DNA of 64,000 nucleotides from Vibrio penaeicida (lineage in GTDB: Bacteria; Pseudomonadota; Gammaproteobacteria; Enterobacterales; Vibrionaceae), in assembly GCF_019977755.1 (NCBI RefSeq), contig NZ_AP025145.1, positions 2,046,001-2,110,000 on the forward strand, read 5' to 3'. Both the position numbers and the translations under genes were made by a program. The notes under the pieces are model-generated. The model did no database searches, was not told the origin of the DNA, and saw only the letters and a program-made list of their open reading frames with translations. Within the stretch, counting starts at the first letter, position 1, and each line of letters opens with the position of its first letter. Of the stretch, positions 7,634-16,949 are shown one piece after another.

Positions 7634-9895
7634 TTAGTAGTACTTGCGGTTCCGAAGCCAGGCTCCGGTAAATAGAATGAGCAAACTTAGCCAGGCAATG
7701 GATGCCCCGCCTGAAGATTGCGTCGTCGACGGCTTTTTATTGTTGTCTGTCGTCGTATTCTCACATTGATATCCACTCAGTTCGCTGACACCCCATTTCA
7801 ATAAAGTGCCTGTGTCCTGGTGTACAAAGTCGGTGATTTCCAGTCGCCAGATGCCATACATACTGGTTCCTTTCAGGGCGTCTAACTCTTTAGAGTTGCC
7901 CGCAGCAAAGTAGCGTTTGAACTTGTTACCGCTGCTGTATTCATGCGGCTTAATTCGGATAACAACGTTATCTGGGCTGGTCAACTTGAGTTCGATATCA
8001 GTCAGCTTTTCGTGCTCTAACTCGAAATAAATCCCAAGGTTGTCTGAGATAGATTTTTTAGCGTATACGTCATAGCTGAACGACTTAACGCCTAAGTTAT
8101 TGTTCTGGTCCGCATCGGAAATGGGTGCGTTGACGGAAGTGACTGGTGTGACAAAGATCGGCTGTCCGTAGATAAATTTCTCAGTAAGCTGCCAGCGACG
8201 AACCGATTGGTTACTCGTTACCTGATATTGAATGTCTAAAGCCAAATCAAAAGGCTTGGCACAGACACCATTCGCCAGACCAGAAACATGAACCTTCTGG
8301 AGAGCCGAACTGGCATCAGAAAAACTGACCTCTTTCGCCAAATCGGTACGGGCTACACCTTCGATACTGCTCAGGGATAAGGTGCGCTGGATCTGCAGAT
8401 CAATGCCGTGCTCGGGATCGATAAATTTAGGCGTATTGACCACGCGAAACGGTTCTTTAATCAACCCATGAATATCAAAATTCGCTTTTAGCATCTGAGC
8501 GTATTCCTTACCCGAATACAGTTTGTTGGCAACAAAAATCATGCTTTCTGCCAGATCATGCATCTTCATACCGCGACCTAAGCCATACATGGATTGCAGC
8601 ACAATGGTGTCAAACTCCGAGAAAGCGACCTGACCGTATTTGGCGACCGATTGTTTCAGTGACTGGAACAAAGGCGTTGACCAAAGTTCATCGCCCAGTT
8701 CTCCGCCCACATATTCGTGTGGTCGGTATTCGCTTCTTTCAAAGTAGCGAGCACGCTGATTCCAAAGGCTCCGGGTATTTTTCTTGAAACCGAACAATCC
8801 ATCCCAGTTAGCGAAGGTATCCAGTTCAAAAGATTCGCTCTGCGCGTACTGAACGCGGTAGCTGTATGACCCTGCCCAATAGTCGCCGAAACCTTCTCCG
8901 ATGGCTCCGGTATGACCATAGCCCCAGTCCGGCACAATCTGATAATGGATGCCATGCCCTAATTCATGGATAACCACATCGGCATCTATTGCGTCTGGCG
9001 AGCCTGTAATTCCGAACATGGCGGCTTTAGGACCGAAGTAATATGTCGAGTTATCTTGCGACAGTCCCCTTCCGTCAAAGCGAACGGGTTCAGAAAACAA
9101 ATCAGAACCCAGTGAAGACAGGTATTGCAACGAATGATCAAGATGGTAAAACGCCATAATCTGCGCAAATTCCGGCATGTCATAAGTCACTGAACTCAAG
9201 GCTGCTTCAGAAGCAAATTCAGCAACACCTTCCTGAGCCAGAAACGAGCTGGTCGGGCTGGTTTCCCAGGCTCCAGTACCCGCATTTTTCTGTTGCAGCT
9301 CCTTCGCATCCACCTGACGCACACGCTCATTAGCCAGATACAGCTTGCCACCAGATTCAAGAACAGATACAGGCTTGCTCACGTAACGAATAGAATGCGG
9401 GTAGTCTTCCAGATTTTTCCACAAGGTATCGGGCTGCGGAACCTTATCCATGGTACGAAGATCTGGGTCGAACACATTGACGTTCACAGACTTGATGGAA
9501 CCTGTTGCCAGTTCTGGCGGCTCAAGTGCCTCAAGACGCCTCGGATTTTCTAGCTCAATCGCAGTGATGACTAACCCGTTTCGAACAACTGTATCTTCAA
9601 GGCTTTTGAATATACGGGTAACACGCTGATCGTTATCCACACTCAGAACGACCGCTCTCTGATGTTTGTATTCGCCACCCACCAACACATCGAAGTTATA
9701 GTGCTTGCCGAGCTTACTTTCGGTAACGTAACGCAAACGGAATGAACCAACATCAGCATAACGCTGGCTCACATAGTTCAGTGCTTCACCATCACTGGTC
9801 ACTGTGGTTGCATTACTCGGGTAGTCCCATTCCCCAGCCATTGCAGATGAAATAGAGGCACAAAGCAGGGTCGGCAAGAGGTACTTTTTCATCAT
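7634..9895 (-). CDS. Secreted gluzincin metalloprotease (M36/M4-like) with P domain and GlyGly-CTERM tail
   Basis: 753 residues. A signal peptide ending at AMA-G is followed by a propeptide-like region (FTP/PepSY-like, about 30-110). The catalytic zinc motif HELGH is near residue 311 and the third ligand lies in GEGFGDYW near 333, the HExxH...E layout of gluzincins. A proprotein-convertase-type P domain occupies about 605-710. The last 27 residues are Gly-Gly, a hydrophobic segment (IAWLSLLILFTGAWL) and RNRK: a GlyGly-CTERM sorting tail, which in known cases is processed by rhombosortase on type II secretion cargo. Two ATGs are adjacent; the second (9892) is better spaced from GGGAGG. It follows the TonB receptor gene by 6 bases. 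Confidence 0.85.
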   Translation of the reverse strand: MMKKYLLPTLLCASISSAMAGEWDYPSNATTVTSDGEALNYVSQRYADVGSFRLRYVTESKLGKHYNFDVLVGGEYKHQRAVVLSVDNDQRVTRIFKSLEDTVVRNGLVITAIELENPRRLEALEPPELATGSIKSVNVNVFDPDLRTMDKVPQPDTLWKNLEDYPHSIRYVSKPVSVLESGGKLYLANERVRQVDAKELQQKNAGTGAWETSPTSSFLAQEGVAEFASEAALSSVTYDMPEFAQIMAFYHLDHSLQYLSSLGSDLFSEPVRFDGRGLSQDNSTYYFGPKAAMFGITGSPDAIDADVVIHELGHGIHYQIVPDWGYGHTGAIGEGFGDYWAGSYSYRVQYAQSESFELDTFANWDGLFGFKKNTRSLWNQRARYFERSEYRPHEYVGGELGDELWSTPLFQSLKQSVAKYGQVAFSEFDTIVLQSMYGLGRGMKMHDLAESMIFVANKLYSGKEYAQMLKANFDIHGLIKEPFRVVNTPKFIDPEHGIDLQIQRTLSLSSIEGVARTDLAKEVSFSDASSALQKVHVSGLANGVCAKPFDLALDIQYQVTSNQSVRRWQLTEKFIYGQPIFVTPVTSVNAPISDADQNNNLGVKSFSYDVYAKKSISDNLGIYFELEHEKLTDIELKLTSPDNVVIRIKPHEYSSGNKFKRYFAAGNSKELDALKGTSMYGIWRLEITDFVHQDTGTLLKWGVSELSGYQCENTTTDNNKKPSTTQSSGGASIAWLSLLILFTGAWLRNRKYY

Positions 9896-9901
9896 GCCTC
9901 C

Positions 9902-12055
9902 CTAAAACTCGTATTTCGCGTTAAGTGTGAAATAGCGACCAGGTTCGGTTGAGAAAGAGGTCTGATGCTTACCCAATCCAGCGATGTCCTGATAACGCGT
10001 AAATTGACTGTCCAGCAGATTGATCACGTTAGCGCTTAGAGTCAGGTCATCCCAAAGGACAACGCTTGCACCTGCATCCAGTGACTGCCAAGCTTGAGTC
10101 TGGTCACACGGCACTTCCACTTGCAGTTCATTGTTGCAAACAGGCGTTCTGGTCATTTCAGCAGCCCAGTTCATTCGAAGGTAGCCACTCAATGCATTTT
10201 GTTCGTAGTCGAGCTGAACGTTGCCTTCCCAAGGAGTCAGAGAACGGATGTAATTGCCATCGCCATCTTTTCCATCGACTACGCCGGCTTTGGTCGACAC
10301 TGCCCATTGCTCATCAATCTGGTATGCCACAGAGAATTCCATCCCCTGCGTAAACACATTTTTCTTGTTTACATACTGGTACAGCGAATTGCCGTTTGGA
10401 TCCCGACCTATTCGCTTAACATCGATGAAGTTTTTGTATTGGGTGTGGAAAACCGCCGTCGACCAGGACCACTGACCGTCCTGATATTTAGCACCCAGTT
10501 CGTAGGAATCGCTGGTCTCTTTTTCCAACTCTAAATTCGGAATAATGTAAAACGGGTCGAATAGGTTAAACAAGTGAGGTACAAAGCCGTAGACCTTGTC
10601 GTAGCTCGGGGCACGATAGCCATGGTTGTAGCTGATATAACCATTCAGAGAAGGCGTGAACTTGTGGGTAACAGACAAACTTGGCGACCATTCTGAGCTG
10701 CGGGTATTGCTGATTTCGTAGCCACCAATTTCGCTTCTTGTTTCAGGCTCGAGGTGGTGAAAATCAAAGCGTGCGCCAAGATCGAATATCCAGTTGCCAT
10801 GGGTTGCTCTGTCTTTTATGTACGAACTGAATCTGTGAGTAACCACTCCGGCAAACGGCGACTTATCTTGCTCGTCCAAACCATTTGTGTCGAATGTCTT
10901 TCGGCTAACCGGGCGGTTGTACGAACGACGGTCTACTTCTACACCGTAAACGATCTGATGCTGCATATCTACGAAGTCAGTTAGTTTATTGGCGTCCAGA
11001 TTGATGCCCATCGCACTGTCGTTAAACTCACGATGATCATCTTCATTGCGGTACTCCGTGATGCCTCTGTTATCACGATATATCGAGTAATTGCGATCGC
11101 GCTGCGAAGTGGAATCACGCAGATAGCCCTTGGTATTCAGCTCATCGTAAAATGCATTTGAGACGGTATGCTGTGTCCCAAGTTCCACGCCGATCGTCCG
11201 GGTAAAAACTTTGTCGTTGTAGTGGCTAACGTCCCATTTGCCATCCGGCTGAACGATATGCGTGCCTTCATCGCGATTAACACGGTTAAGGTAGTAATTT
11301 GCTTTGGCTTTAAGAATAAAATCGTCGTGCAGATAATGGTCAACCACCGCATCCAAATTGTAGCCGTCGATATCACGATTATAGAGATCCTGCTTGTAGT
11401 TTCGGGTCTCCTCGCCCAACCAGTAGCTTGCACGAATTAAAGCTTCGGTATCTTGAAAACGAAATGCAGAAAGCGCATAGCTTTTGGTTTTGTTACTGAT
11501 CTGGGTGTAGGTAGTTCCTACCTCGGAATGGAAATCTTTACCTTGCAAATAGTCCTCTGGCTTCTTGGAAACCAGTACCACAACACCGCCAATAGCACCG
11601 GAACCGTGAATGTTGGAGCTCGCCCCTTTCACAACTTCGATTTGCTTGAGGCTGTTGATATCAAAAGTGTCGCGACCTGCGCCATCATTGAGATCCAGCG
11701 CACCGTAGCCATCCGACATTTTTACACCATCTTTCACAATGGCAATTCGGTTTCCAGTCATCCCTCGGATTACGATGTTCTGAGGTCGACCCGCTCCGCC
11801 AGTAACAGAAACGCCCGGTTCGGTGTCCAGCGCATCATAGAGTTCTGTTGCCCCTTCCTTTTCCACCTTGTCCAGATCAACCACAGAGATGGATCCCGGT
11901 ACTTCGAACAGAGGAGTGTCGATTTTGTTAGCCGTAACAACAACGGTTTCGACAAACTCCTGTTCATTTTGAGTAGAAACTGTGCCGCTTTCAGCGAAGC
12001 AGATATGAGAAAACAACGCAGCCGATACTGCGACAGATAAAGGAGAAAGTTTCAT
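9902..12055 (-). CDS. TonB-dependent outer-membrane receptor, heme/hemoglobin type
   Basis: About 717 residues: signal peptide, TonB box (ETVVVTA), plug domain (PGVSVTGGAGRPQNIVIRGM, later VKGASSNIHGSGAIGGVV) and a barrel ending in Phe (NAKYEF). A heme-receptor-like pair is recognisable: YRAP near residue 479 and IPNL near 505 with a His between, matching the FRAP-His-NPNL signature. It resembles the hemoglobin/transferrin/lactoferrin receptor family. I chose the ATG at 12055, with GGAG 6 bases upstream, over a TTG one codon earlier. The start sits directly after the oligopeptidase stop. Expected ligand is heme or a heme protein; specificity is inferred. Confidence 0.88.
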   Translation of the reverse strand: MKLSPLSVAVSAALFSHICFAESGTVSTQNEQEFVETVVVTANKIDTPLFEVPGSISVVDLDKVEKEGATELYDALDTEPGVSVTGGAGRPQNIVIRGMTGNRIAIVKDGVKMSDGYGALDLNDGAGRDTFDINSLKQIEVVKGASSNIHGSGAIGGVVVLVSKKPEDYLQGKDFHSEVGTTYTQISNKTKSYALSAFRFQDTEALIRASYWLGEETRNYKQDLYNRDIDGYNLDAVVDHYLHDDFILKAKANYYLNRVNRDEGTHIVQPDGKWDVSHYNDKVFTRTIGVELGTQHTVSNAFYDELNTKGYLRDSTSQRDRNYSIYRDNRGITEYRNEDDHREFNDSAMGINLDANKLTDFVDMQHQIVYGVEVDRRSYNRPVSRKTFDTNGLDEQDKSPFAGVVTHRFSSYIKDRATHGNWIFDLGARFDFHHLEPETRSEIGGYEISNTRSSEWSPSLSVTHKFTPSLNGYISYNHGYRAPSYDKVYGFVPHLFNLFDPFYIIPNLELEKETSDSYELGAKYQDGQWSWSTAVFHTQYKNFIDVKRIGRDPNGNSLYQYVNKKNVFTQGMEFSVAYQIDEQWAVSTKAGVVDGKDGDGNYIRSLTPWEGNVQLDYEQNALSGYLRMNWAAEMTRTPVCNNELQVEVPCDQTQAWQSLDAGASVVLWDDLTLSANVINLLDSQFTRYQDIAGLGKHQTSFSTEPGRYFTLNAKYEF

Positions 12056-12058
12056 CAA

Positions 12059-14065
12059 TTACTCCGCTGATGAGTGTTGAACAAGTGAAAGGAGAAAGGC
12101 GTACTCTTCCGCCTGAAAATTCAGAGCGTGTCGGCGATCCGGTCTGTGACCAGAAACGAAATCGGTGCGCAACAAGTAAGGGTGGTCTGCGGTACTCAGC
12201 ATATTTAGGCGAGCGACATACTTAGCACCTTCCCAAAAAGGTACTCGACGATCCTGATAACCCACGCGGACTAGAATAGGCGGGTAGCTTTGTTTTTTAA
12301 GGTTTTGATACGGATCGAAGTTCAGCATCACTTCACGCTGTTTGGCATCACTTGGGTTACCCCATTCCAAATGCTGTTGGTCGCTCAATGGGATAGAGCT
12401 GTCGGACATGCTGTTTACAACATCTAAAAATGGCACTTGCAATACCGCGCCTTGGTAAAGTTCCGGCTTTTGATTGATCGCTGCTGCGACTAACGTACCG
12501 CCAGCGCTGCCTCCGATTGCGAGAATAGGGCGGTCACCGTCCTCATAGTTTTTTAGATACTGAGATACCATGTGAAAGTCATTGATGCCGTTTTGCTTGT
12601 AGATGCCACGGCCTGATGCATGCCAGTCATTTCCAAGGAAACCGCCACCGCGAACATGCGCGATAGCGTAAATAGCGCCTTGATTTAACAAGCTAACTAT
12701 TTGAGGCATGAAGTAAGGACGCATGGCGACACCATAGGCACCGTAACCATACAAAATAACCGATGATTGCTTGGTTAGCTTGTCCTTGCGATAAGCCAAG
12801 GTGACAGGAATACGCACTCCGTCTTGCTTAACCCAAACCTGTTTTGAGACATAATTTTCGGTATCGTGGCTTGGATAGACATCTTGAGAAAGAGCAGAAA
12901 CCTGCCCAGTATTCACATCCAATTCCGACCATTTAGGCGGTTGAATCAATGACATGCTGCGCAAACGAATTCGATTACTGCCATAGTCACCGTTTCTTTT
13001 CACCCAAGTGACAGCACCATTCTCATTTAATGAGTTCTGCCACACGGTTTTTCCATCTCTTACAGCCGTTAGCTTGCGGTTTTGATGAGCCACCGTCGAA
13101 ACCACTAACGCAGATTCGAAAAGATAAAAATTATCAATGGATTCATTTTCAGTCGGTTGGAACGCAAGGCTAAGTTCAGAAATATCGGCTTTGAGTGGCT
13201 TTTGCCAAATAGCAAATTCGCCTTGATGGTTGGAATTCAAAAACAGCTGCTCGTTGGCGATATCTGCAAAATACTCCAGCCCATCTTTTCTGGGGAATAT
13301 GGTTTTCGACAATGCCCCTGTATTCAGATTAAGAAGAAGTTGCTCTACACTGGACTCATTATTAGATTGAACAATCGCCCAATTGTCATCGCTAGCCGGA
13401 TAGACAGACACCAACCACGCTGGATCGGTTTCTTCAAATACGGTTATCTTACTTTTTGAGTTGAGATCAAATCGAACCAATTGGTAGGGGCGCTGAGTCG
13501 TATCTTCTTGACCGACGGCATACAGAGAACGATCGTCTCTCGACCACAGCACTGTGGCTTCAGAACCACTGGTAACCCATGTTTCTAAACCGGTTTCAAG
13601 TTCAATCACAGAAATCTGATGTTGCCCTGTCCCAGAAACATCTTCCGCCAAAGCTATCGCGCTTAAATCGTGGCTTAGTGTCCAATTAGCAAGGCGGTAA
13701 TAAGCGTGCTTCTCTTGCCGAGCACTGATATCCAAAACAACTTCAGCCATCGCGTTTAAGCGATTTTTTCGCAGCAAAACTTGTCGACCATCTTGAACGC
13801 TAAGTTTGTACTGCTCCCCTTTTATCACCAACCAAGGTTGAGGGGCTTTTTCGACATCATCGCGTTGCCACTTATCGAGTAGTAAGTCCTTAAGCGGCTT
13901 TATGTCTGATAAGGTTTTGTCGGTTTTGGTATTTTGTTCAACCAAAAACTGCTTAACGTTCGTATCACTTCGGCTGTCATCTCTGAGCCATTGGAACTCG
14001 TCTTGAGCCAAAACATGAAAGCATGTGAGACCAGTGAATAAAATCAGTGAAGAACGCCAAAGCAT
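12059..14065 (-). CDS. Secreted prolyl-oligopeptidase/oligopeptidase-B type S9 serine peptidase
   Basis: About 668 residues with a signal peptide (cleavage near VLA-Q). The N-terminal half is a beta-propeller-like region (LRDDSRSDTNVKQFL, then repeated beta blades). The C-terminal alpha/beta-hydrolase domain has the nucleophile elbow GGSAGG, an Asp in GYQDRRVP and a His in SGHRPDRRHAL, so the triad looks intact. These enzymes cleave short peptides, often after Pro or basic residues. It is the first gene behind the Fur-box candidate; start ATG at 14065 with AAGG 6 bases upstream (a TTG lies at 14071). In this operon it may process peptides released by the co-encoded metalloprotease; that is inference. 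Confidence 0.85.
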   Translation of the reverse strand: MLWRSSLILFTGLTCFHVLAQDEFQWLRDDSRSDTNVKQFLVEQNTKTDKTLSDIKPLKDLLLDKWQRDDVEKAPQPWLVIKGEQYKLSVQDGRQVLLRKNRLNAMAEVVLDISARQEKHAYYRLANWTLSHDLSAIALAEDVSGTGQHQISVIELETGLETWVTSGSEATVLWSRDDRSLYAVGQEDTTQRPYQLVRFDLNSKSKITVFEETDPAWLVSVYPASDDNWAIVQSNNESSVEQLLLNLNTGALSKTIFPRKDGLEYFADIANEQLFLNSNHQGEFAIWQKPLKADISELSLAFQPTENESIDNFYLFESALVVSTVAHQNRKLTAVRDGKTVWQNSLNENGAVTWVKRNGDYGSNRIRLRSMSLIQPPKWSELDVNTGQVSALSQDVYPSHDTENYVSKQVWVKQDGVRIPVTLAYRKDKLTKQSSVILYGYGAYGVAMRPYFMPQIVSLLNQGAIYAIAHVRGGGFLGNDWHASGRGIYKQNGINDFHMVSQYLKNYEDGDRPILAIGGSAGGTLVAAAINQKPELYQGAVLQVPFLDVVNSMSDSSIPLSDQQHLEWGNPSDAKQREVMLNFDPYQNLKKQSYPPILVRVGYQDRRVPFWEGAKYVARLNMLSTADHPYLLRTDFVSGHRPDRRHALNFQAEEYAFLLSLVQHSSAE

Positions 14066-14123
14066 GAGCAACCTTAGAAATATAGAGAGAACTTATAAAA
14101 GGTCGCGCATGGTGCACCCAAAC

Positions 14124-14142
14124 AATAATGATATCAATTATC
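14124..14142. promoter_or_regulatory. Fur-box candidate
   Basis: The 19 bases match the GATAATGATAATCATTATC consensus at 15 of 19 positions, with near-symmetric halves (ATAATGATA and ATTATC). It lies about 60 bases upstream of the oligopeptidase start. A receptor operon under an iron repressor site is the expected arrangement, so this supports iron repression of all five minus-strand genes. Confidence 0.75.
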
Positions 14143-14340
14143 ATTTACATTGATATTTGACACGAATCACAGATTTAACACCTATATGCTCATAAAACAA
14201 TCCAAGGTAAACAACATCAACGGTAGAAAGCTCAACCATTCAATAGAAATAAACTCGAATAATAATTCACAAAATCAATAAGAAGCGATGAAAAAACCTG
14301 TTATGGACTCATACTTCAACTAAAAACCTGCCATTTAACA

Positions 14341-14382
14341 ATTTGAAATGTATTTTCATGATTTCAAATAGTAAATGAAAAT
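14341..14382. promoter_or_regulatory. Interleaved inverted repeats upstream of the beta-glucoside operon
   Basis: ATTTGAAAT (14341-14349) is the perfect complement of ATTTCAAAT (14361-14369), and ATTTTCAT (14352-14359) of ATGAAAAT (14375-14382). The two dyads interlock and abut the CRP site. They could be regulator-binding sites, but the region is AT-rich and the function is unproven. Confidence 0.35.
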
Positions 14383-14398
14383 TGTGATAGGAGTCACA
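14383..14398. promoter_or_regulatory. CRP-cAMP binding site
   Basis: TGTGA and TCACA are separated by exactly 6 bases, a perfect core match with A/T flanks (AAAAT before, TTA after). It lies about 220 bases upstream of the first gene of the beta-glucoside operon and 250 bases from the S9 gene, so it most likely gives catabolite activation of the sugar operon. Confidence 0.7.
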
Positions 14399-14442
14399 TT
14401 AAAAACACATAACGTTCCATTCATGATTTATTGCTTTTTTTG

Positions 14443-14467
14443 ATGCCATGAAACAGTTTCATGGCAT
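14443..14467. promoter_or_regulatory. 25-bp palindrome, probable LacI-family operator
   Basis: Two perfect 12-base arms (left arm ATGCCATGAAAC) flank a single central A. The inner part, TGAAAC-A-GTTTCA, resembles LacI-family operators such as TGAAACCGGTTTCA, but with an odd centre. No T run follows on either strand, so a terminator is unlikely. The LacI-type gene ending this operon is the natural candidate to bind it. Confidence 0.6.
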
Positions 14468-14620
14468 GTATTGAATTTGCCCAGCCTTTCAATTTTCCTG
14501 AAATTCCTATTTCTCCCCTCTAGTCTGATGAGACGAAGTTCACACTATATCTGCCACAGTTTATTGATACTGCCCACGCACTCTGTTGCCTGCACCCAAT
14601 AAAACCCATAAGGATATGAT

Positions 14621-15865
14621 ATGAAAGTGTTTCAAATTGCCGCATGTTGCGCGCTTGCATTAGGCGTCGCTTCCACCGTTCATGCCGAAGAAAACAAAAT
14701 CCGATTTGATGGTTTCCCCGATTTTGACAGCAGTTTAAAGGTCATATTGCCGGAGTTTACGAAAGAATCTGGAATCAACGTTGATTACCTGATGAACAAT
14801 CATGGCGACCACCACACCAAGCTCACTACTAACCTGGCGACCGGATCTGGTGCTGGTGACGTGATCGTTGTCGATGTTGAAAAAATCGGTCCTTTTGTCG
14901 CATCAGGTGGCTTAGTTAACCTTTCAAAACAATACGGTGCGGATAAATTCCAAGCTCAATTTGCACCTTATGCATGGGCGCAAGGCAAAGGAGGTGATGG
15001 AAGCATGTACGGCATACCCGTCGATTTGGGTCCTGGCGTAATGTATTACCGAACCGACATCTTTGAAAAAGCGGGTATTGATGTAAAAGAAGCCATTAAA
15101 GATTGGGATGCTTACATCGCTGCTGGGGTCAAATTAAAGCAACAGAATGTCCAGCTTATTGCGTCAGCTGCAGATGTCGCGCAAGCCATTATTTTCACGA
15201 CAGTCCCAGAAGGTGAAGGCCTGTATTTTGATAAACAGGGTAATTCCGTTGTCACTTCGCAACGCTTCGTCCACGCGTTTGAAGTAGCGAAAAAGATCCG
15301 AGACAACGGATTAGACGCTCGAATCTTAGCTTGGTCGAATGAGTGGTATGAAGGTTTTCGCAAAGGCACATTTGCAACCCAACTTTCTGGTGCTTGGCTT
15401 TTGGGTCACCTAAACAATTGGATTGCCCCAGATACCAAGGGGAAATGGGCCGTTTCTCACTTACCTGATGGTATTTATGGCAGCTGGGGTGGGTCTTTCC
15501 TCTCTATTCCAAAACAATCAGACCATCCAGATGAAGCGTGGAAGCTGATTGAATACATGACAACAAATCGTGCAGTTCAACTTAAGCACTTTGAAACTAT
15601 CGCGGCGTTCCCAGCCAACACAACAACCTACGACGATCCTTTGTTCGAACAAGAAGTTGAATTCTTAGGTGGGCAGAAAGCGCGATTACTGTTTGCAGAT
15701 GTGGCGAAAAATATAAAACCCGTACAGCCGAGTAAAGGCGATCATGTTGCCCGAGCCATCATTCTAGAAAATGCATTAATGGAAGTGCTCGATGAAGGCA
15801 AAGACATCGAAACTGCGCTCAAAGAAGCAGAGCGTCTAATAAAACGCAGAACACGTAACCTGTAA
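14621..15865 (+). CDS. Periplasmic sugar-binding protein (family 1) of a beta-glucoside-type ABC transporter
   Basis: 414 residues with a signal peptide (MKVFQIAACCALALGVASTVHA-E). Family-1 hallmarks are present: GDVIVVDVEKIGPFVASGG, MYGIPVDLGPGVMYYRTDIFEKAGI and GSWGGSFLSIPKQSDHPDEAWKLIEYM. It captures oligosaccharide in the periplasm for the two permeases that follow. ATG is preceded by AAGG at 7 bases. First gene of a six-gene plus-strand operon that also encodes a GH1 glucosidase, so cellobiose, laminaribiose or a related beta-glucoside is the likely substrate; the exact sugar cannot be read from the sequence. Confidence 0.88.
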   Translation: MKVFQIAACCALALGVASTVHAEENKIRFDGFPDFDSSLKVILPEFTKESGINVDYLMNNHGDHHTKLTTNLATGSGAGDVIVVDVEKIGPFVASGGLVNLSKQYGADKFQAQFAPYAWAQGKGGDGSMYGIPVDLGPGVMYYRTDIFEKAGIDVKEAIKDWDAYIAAGVKLKQQNVQLIASAADVAQAIIFTTVPEGEGLYFDKQGNSVVTSQRFVHAFEVAKKIRDNGLDARILAWSNEWYEGFRKGTFATQLSGAWLLGHLNNWIAPDTKGKWAVSHLPDGIYGSWGGSFLSIPKQSDHPDEAWKLIEYMTTNRAVQLKHFETIAAFPANTTTYDDPLFEQEVEFLGGQKARLLFADVAKNIKPVQPSKGDHVARAIILENALMEVLDEGKDIETALKEAERLIKRRTRNL

Positions 15866-15870
15866 TAAAA

Positions 15871-15942
15871 GTTACTGGAATTGAGAACGTAACTTGAATC
15901 TAAGGCATCACTTGGATTTAAGGCGACACTCAGATTTGAAGC
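15871..15942 (+). repeat. Four degenerate 18-bp tandem repeats after the binding-protein gene
   Basis: Units begin at 15871, 15889, 15907 and 15925, each 18 bases. The last three share the pattern ACTTGRATYTAAGGC with scattered substitutions; the first is more diverged. The array starts 5 bases after the TAA and fills the gap to the permease gene. It may adjust mRNA decay or spacing between the highly expressed binding protein and the membrane genes. Confidence 0.6.
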
Positions 15943-15961
15943 AATACGGAGCCAGCAGGAT

Positions 15962-16948
15962 ATGGATACTGCAAACAGTAAAGCAACCGAAATTCCAACG
16001 AATACACAGGAAAAGCGCTTTCAGATGAATGCGCTAACACCTTATGGATTTTTGTTGCCATTCATAATTATTTTTTCCGTTTTCGGTGTCTTTCCCCTGC
16101 TGTTCTCGGTCTACCTATCATTTCATGCATGGAACCCTGTTGAAGGGTTAGCCGCAATGAAATATGTAGGAGTGGAGAACTACGAAATTGCGCTCACCGA
16201 CCCTTGGTTATGGCGTTCGCTTAAGAATACCCTGTGGTTGGCCATCACATCAGGCGTAGCTCAGCACCTAGTCGCCATACCTGTCGCTTATATTTTGGTT
16301 TCATTAAGCGATCGGCTTAGGCATTGGCTCACATCGGCTTATTTTTTGCCATTCATTACATCGACCGTCGCGGCGTCTCTTATCTTTTTCAACATGTATT
16401 CCCCTAACAGCGGAATCATCAACCAAACGCTCATCATGCTATCCGACAGCACACTATTTGGGTGGGCATTTAGCTGGGTAAGCGACTATCAACCCATACG
16501 GTGGCTCGACGATTCAACCATGGTAAAACCCGCAATCGCAATCATGGTATTTTGGAAATACACCGGTTTTAACATCGTCCTTTACACCACTGGCTTAATG
16601 ACCATTCCAAAAGACATTTTAGAGGCTGCCAGAATGGATGGAGCCAACGCGTTTCGTCGGTTTTGGAGTATCTCACTTCCAATGATTCGACCGTTTGTTT
16701 TCTTTGCTGTCACCATGACCATCATAGGTAACCTACAGTTGTTTGAAGAACCATTCGTATTGACAAGGGGGACAGGGGGAACCGGTCAATCTGCGCTCAC
16801 CATCTCTATGTACTTATACAAAGTCGGCTGGGAATGGCTAGAGATGGGGACGGCTTCCGCTATTTCATGGCTGCTCTTTGCGCTTATCGCCTTTTTCACC
16901 TGCATTCAATTTTTCTTCTTCGGGAAGAAAGGATTAGGGGAACAATAA
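15962..16948 (+). CDS. ABC sugar permease, MalF-like
   Basis: 328 residues with about six membrane segments and an extended first loop. The EAA loop is present near residue 220 (ILEAARMDGANAFRRFWSISLPMIRP), the contact site for the ATPase. It pairs with the next gene as a heterodimeric channel. The ATG at 15962 has AGGA only 1 base away, which is poor; the ATG at 16025 (MNALTPYGFLL) is an alternative that removes a hydrophilic leader. Second gene of the beta-glucoside operon. Confidence 0.88.
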   Translation: MDTANSKATEIPTNTQEKRFQMNALTPYGFLLPFIIIFSVFGVFPLLFSVYLSFHAWNPVEGLAAMKYVGVENYEIALTDPWLWRSLKNTLWLAITSGVAQHLVAIPVAYILVSLSDRLRHWLTSAYFLPFITSTVAASLIFFNMYSPNSGIINQTLIMLSDSTLFGWAFSWVSDYQPIRWLDDSTMVKPAIAIMVFWKYTGFNIVLYTTGLMTIPKDILEAARMDGANAFRRFWSISLPMIRPFVFFAVTMTIIGNLQLFEEPFVLTRGTGGTGQSALTISMYLYKVGWEWLEMGTASAISWLLFALIAFFTCIQFFFFGKKGLGEQ

Positions 16949-16949
16949 T

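Noticed and set aside
11453..12040. 195-residue open frame opposite the TonB receptor gene
   Set aside because: Antisense to a well-supported receptor with a full set of motifs; no ribosome site or domain.
14443..14467. 25-bp palindrome as a transcription terminator
   Set aside because: Neither strand has a T run after the stem; the location upstream of an operon fits an operator better.
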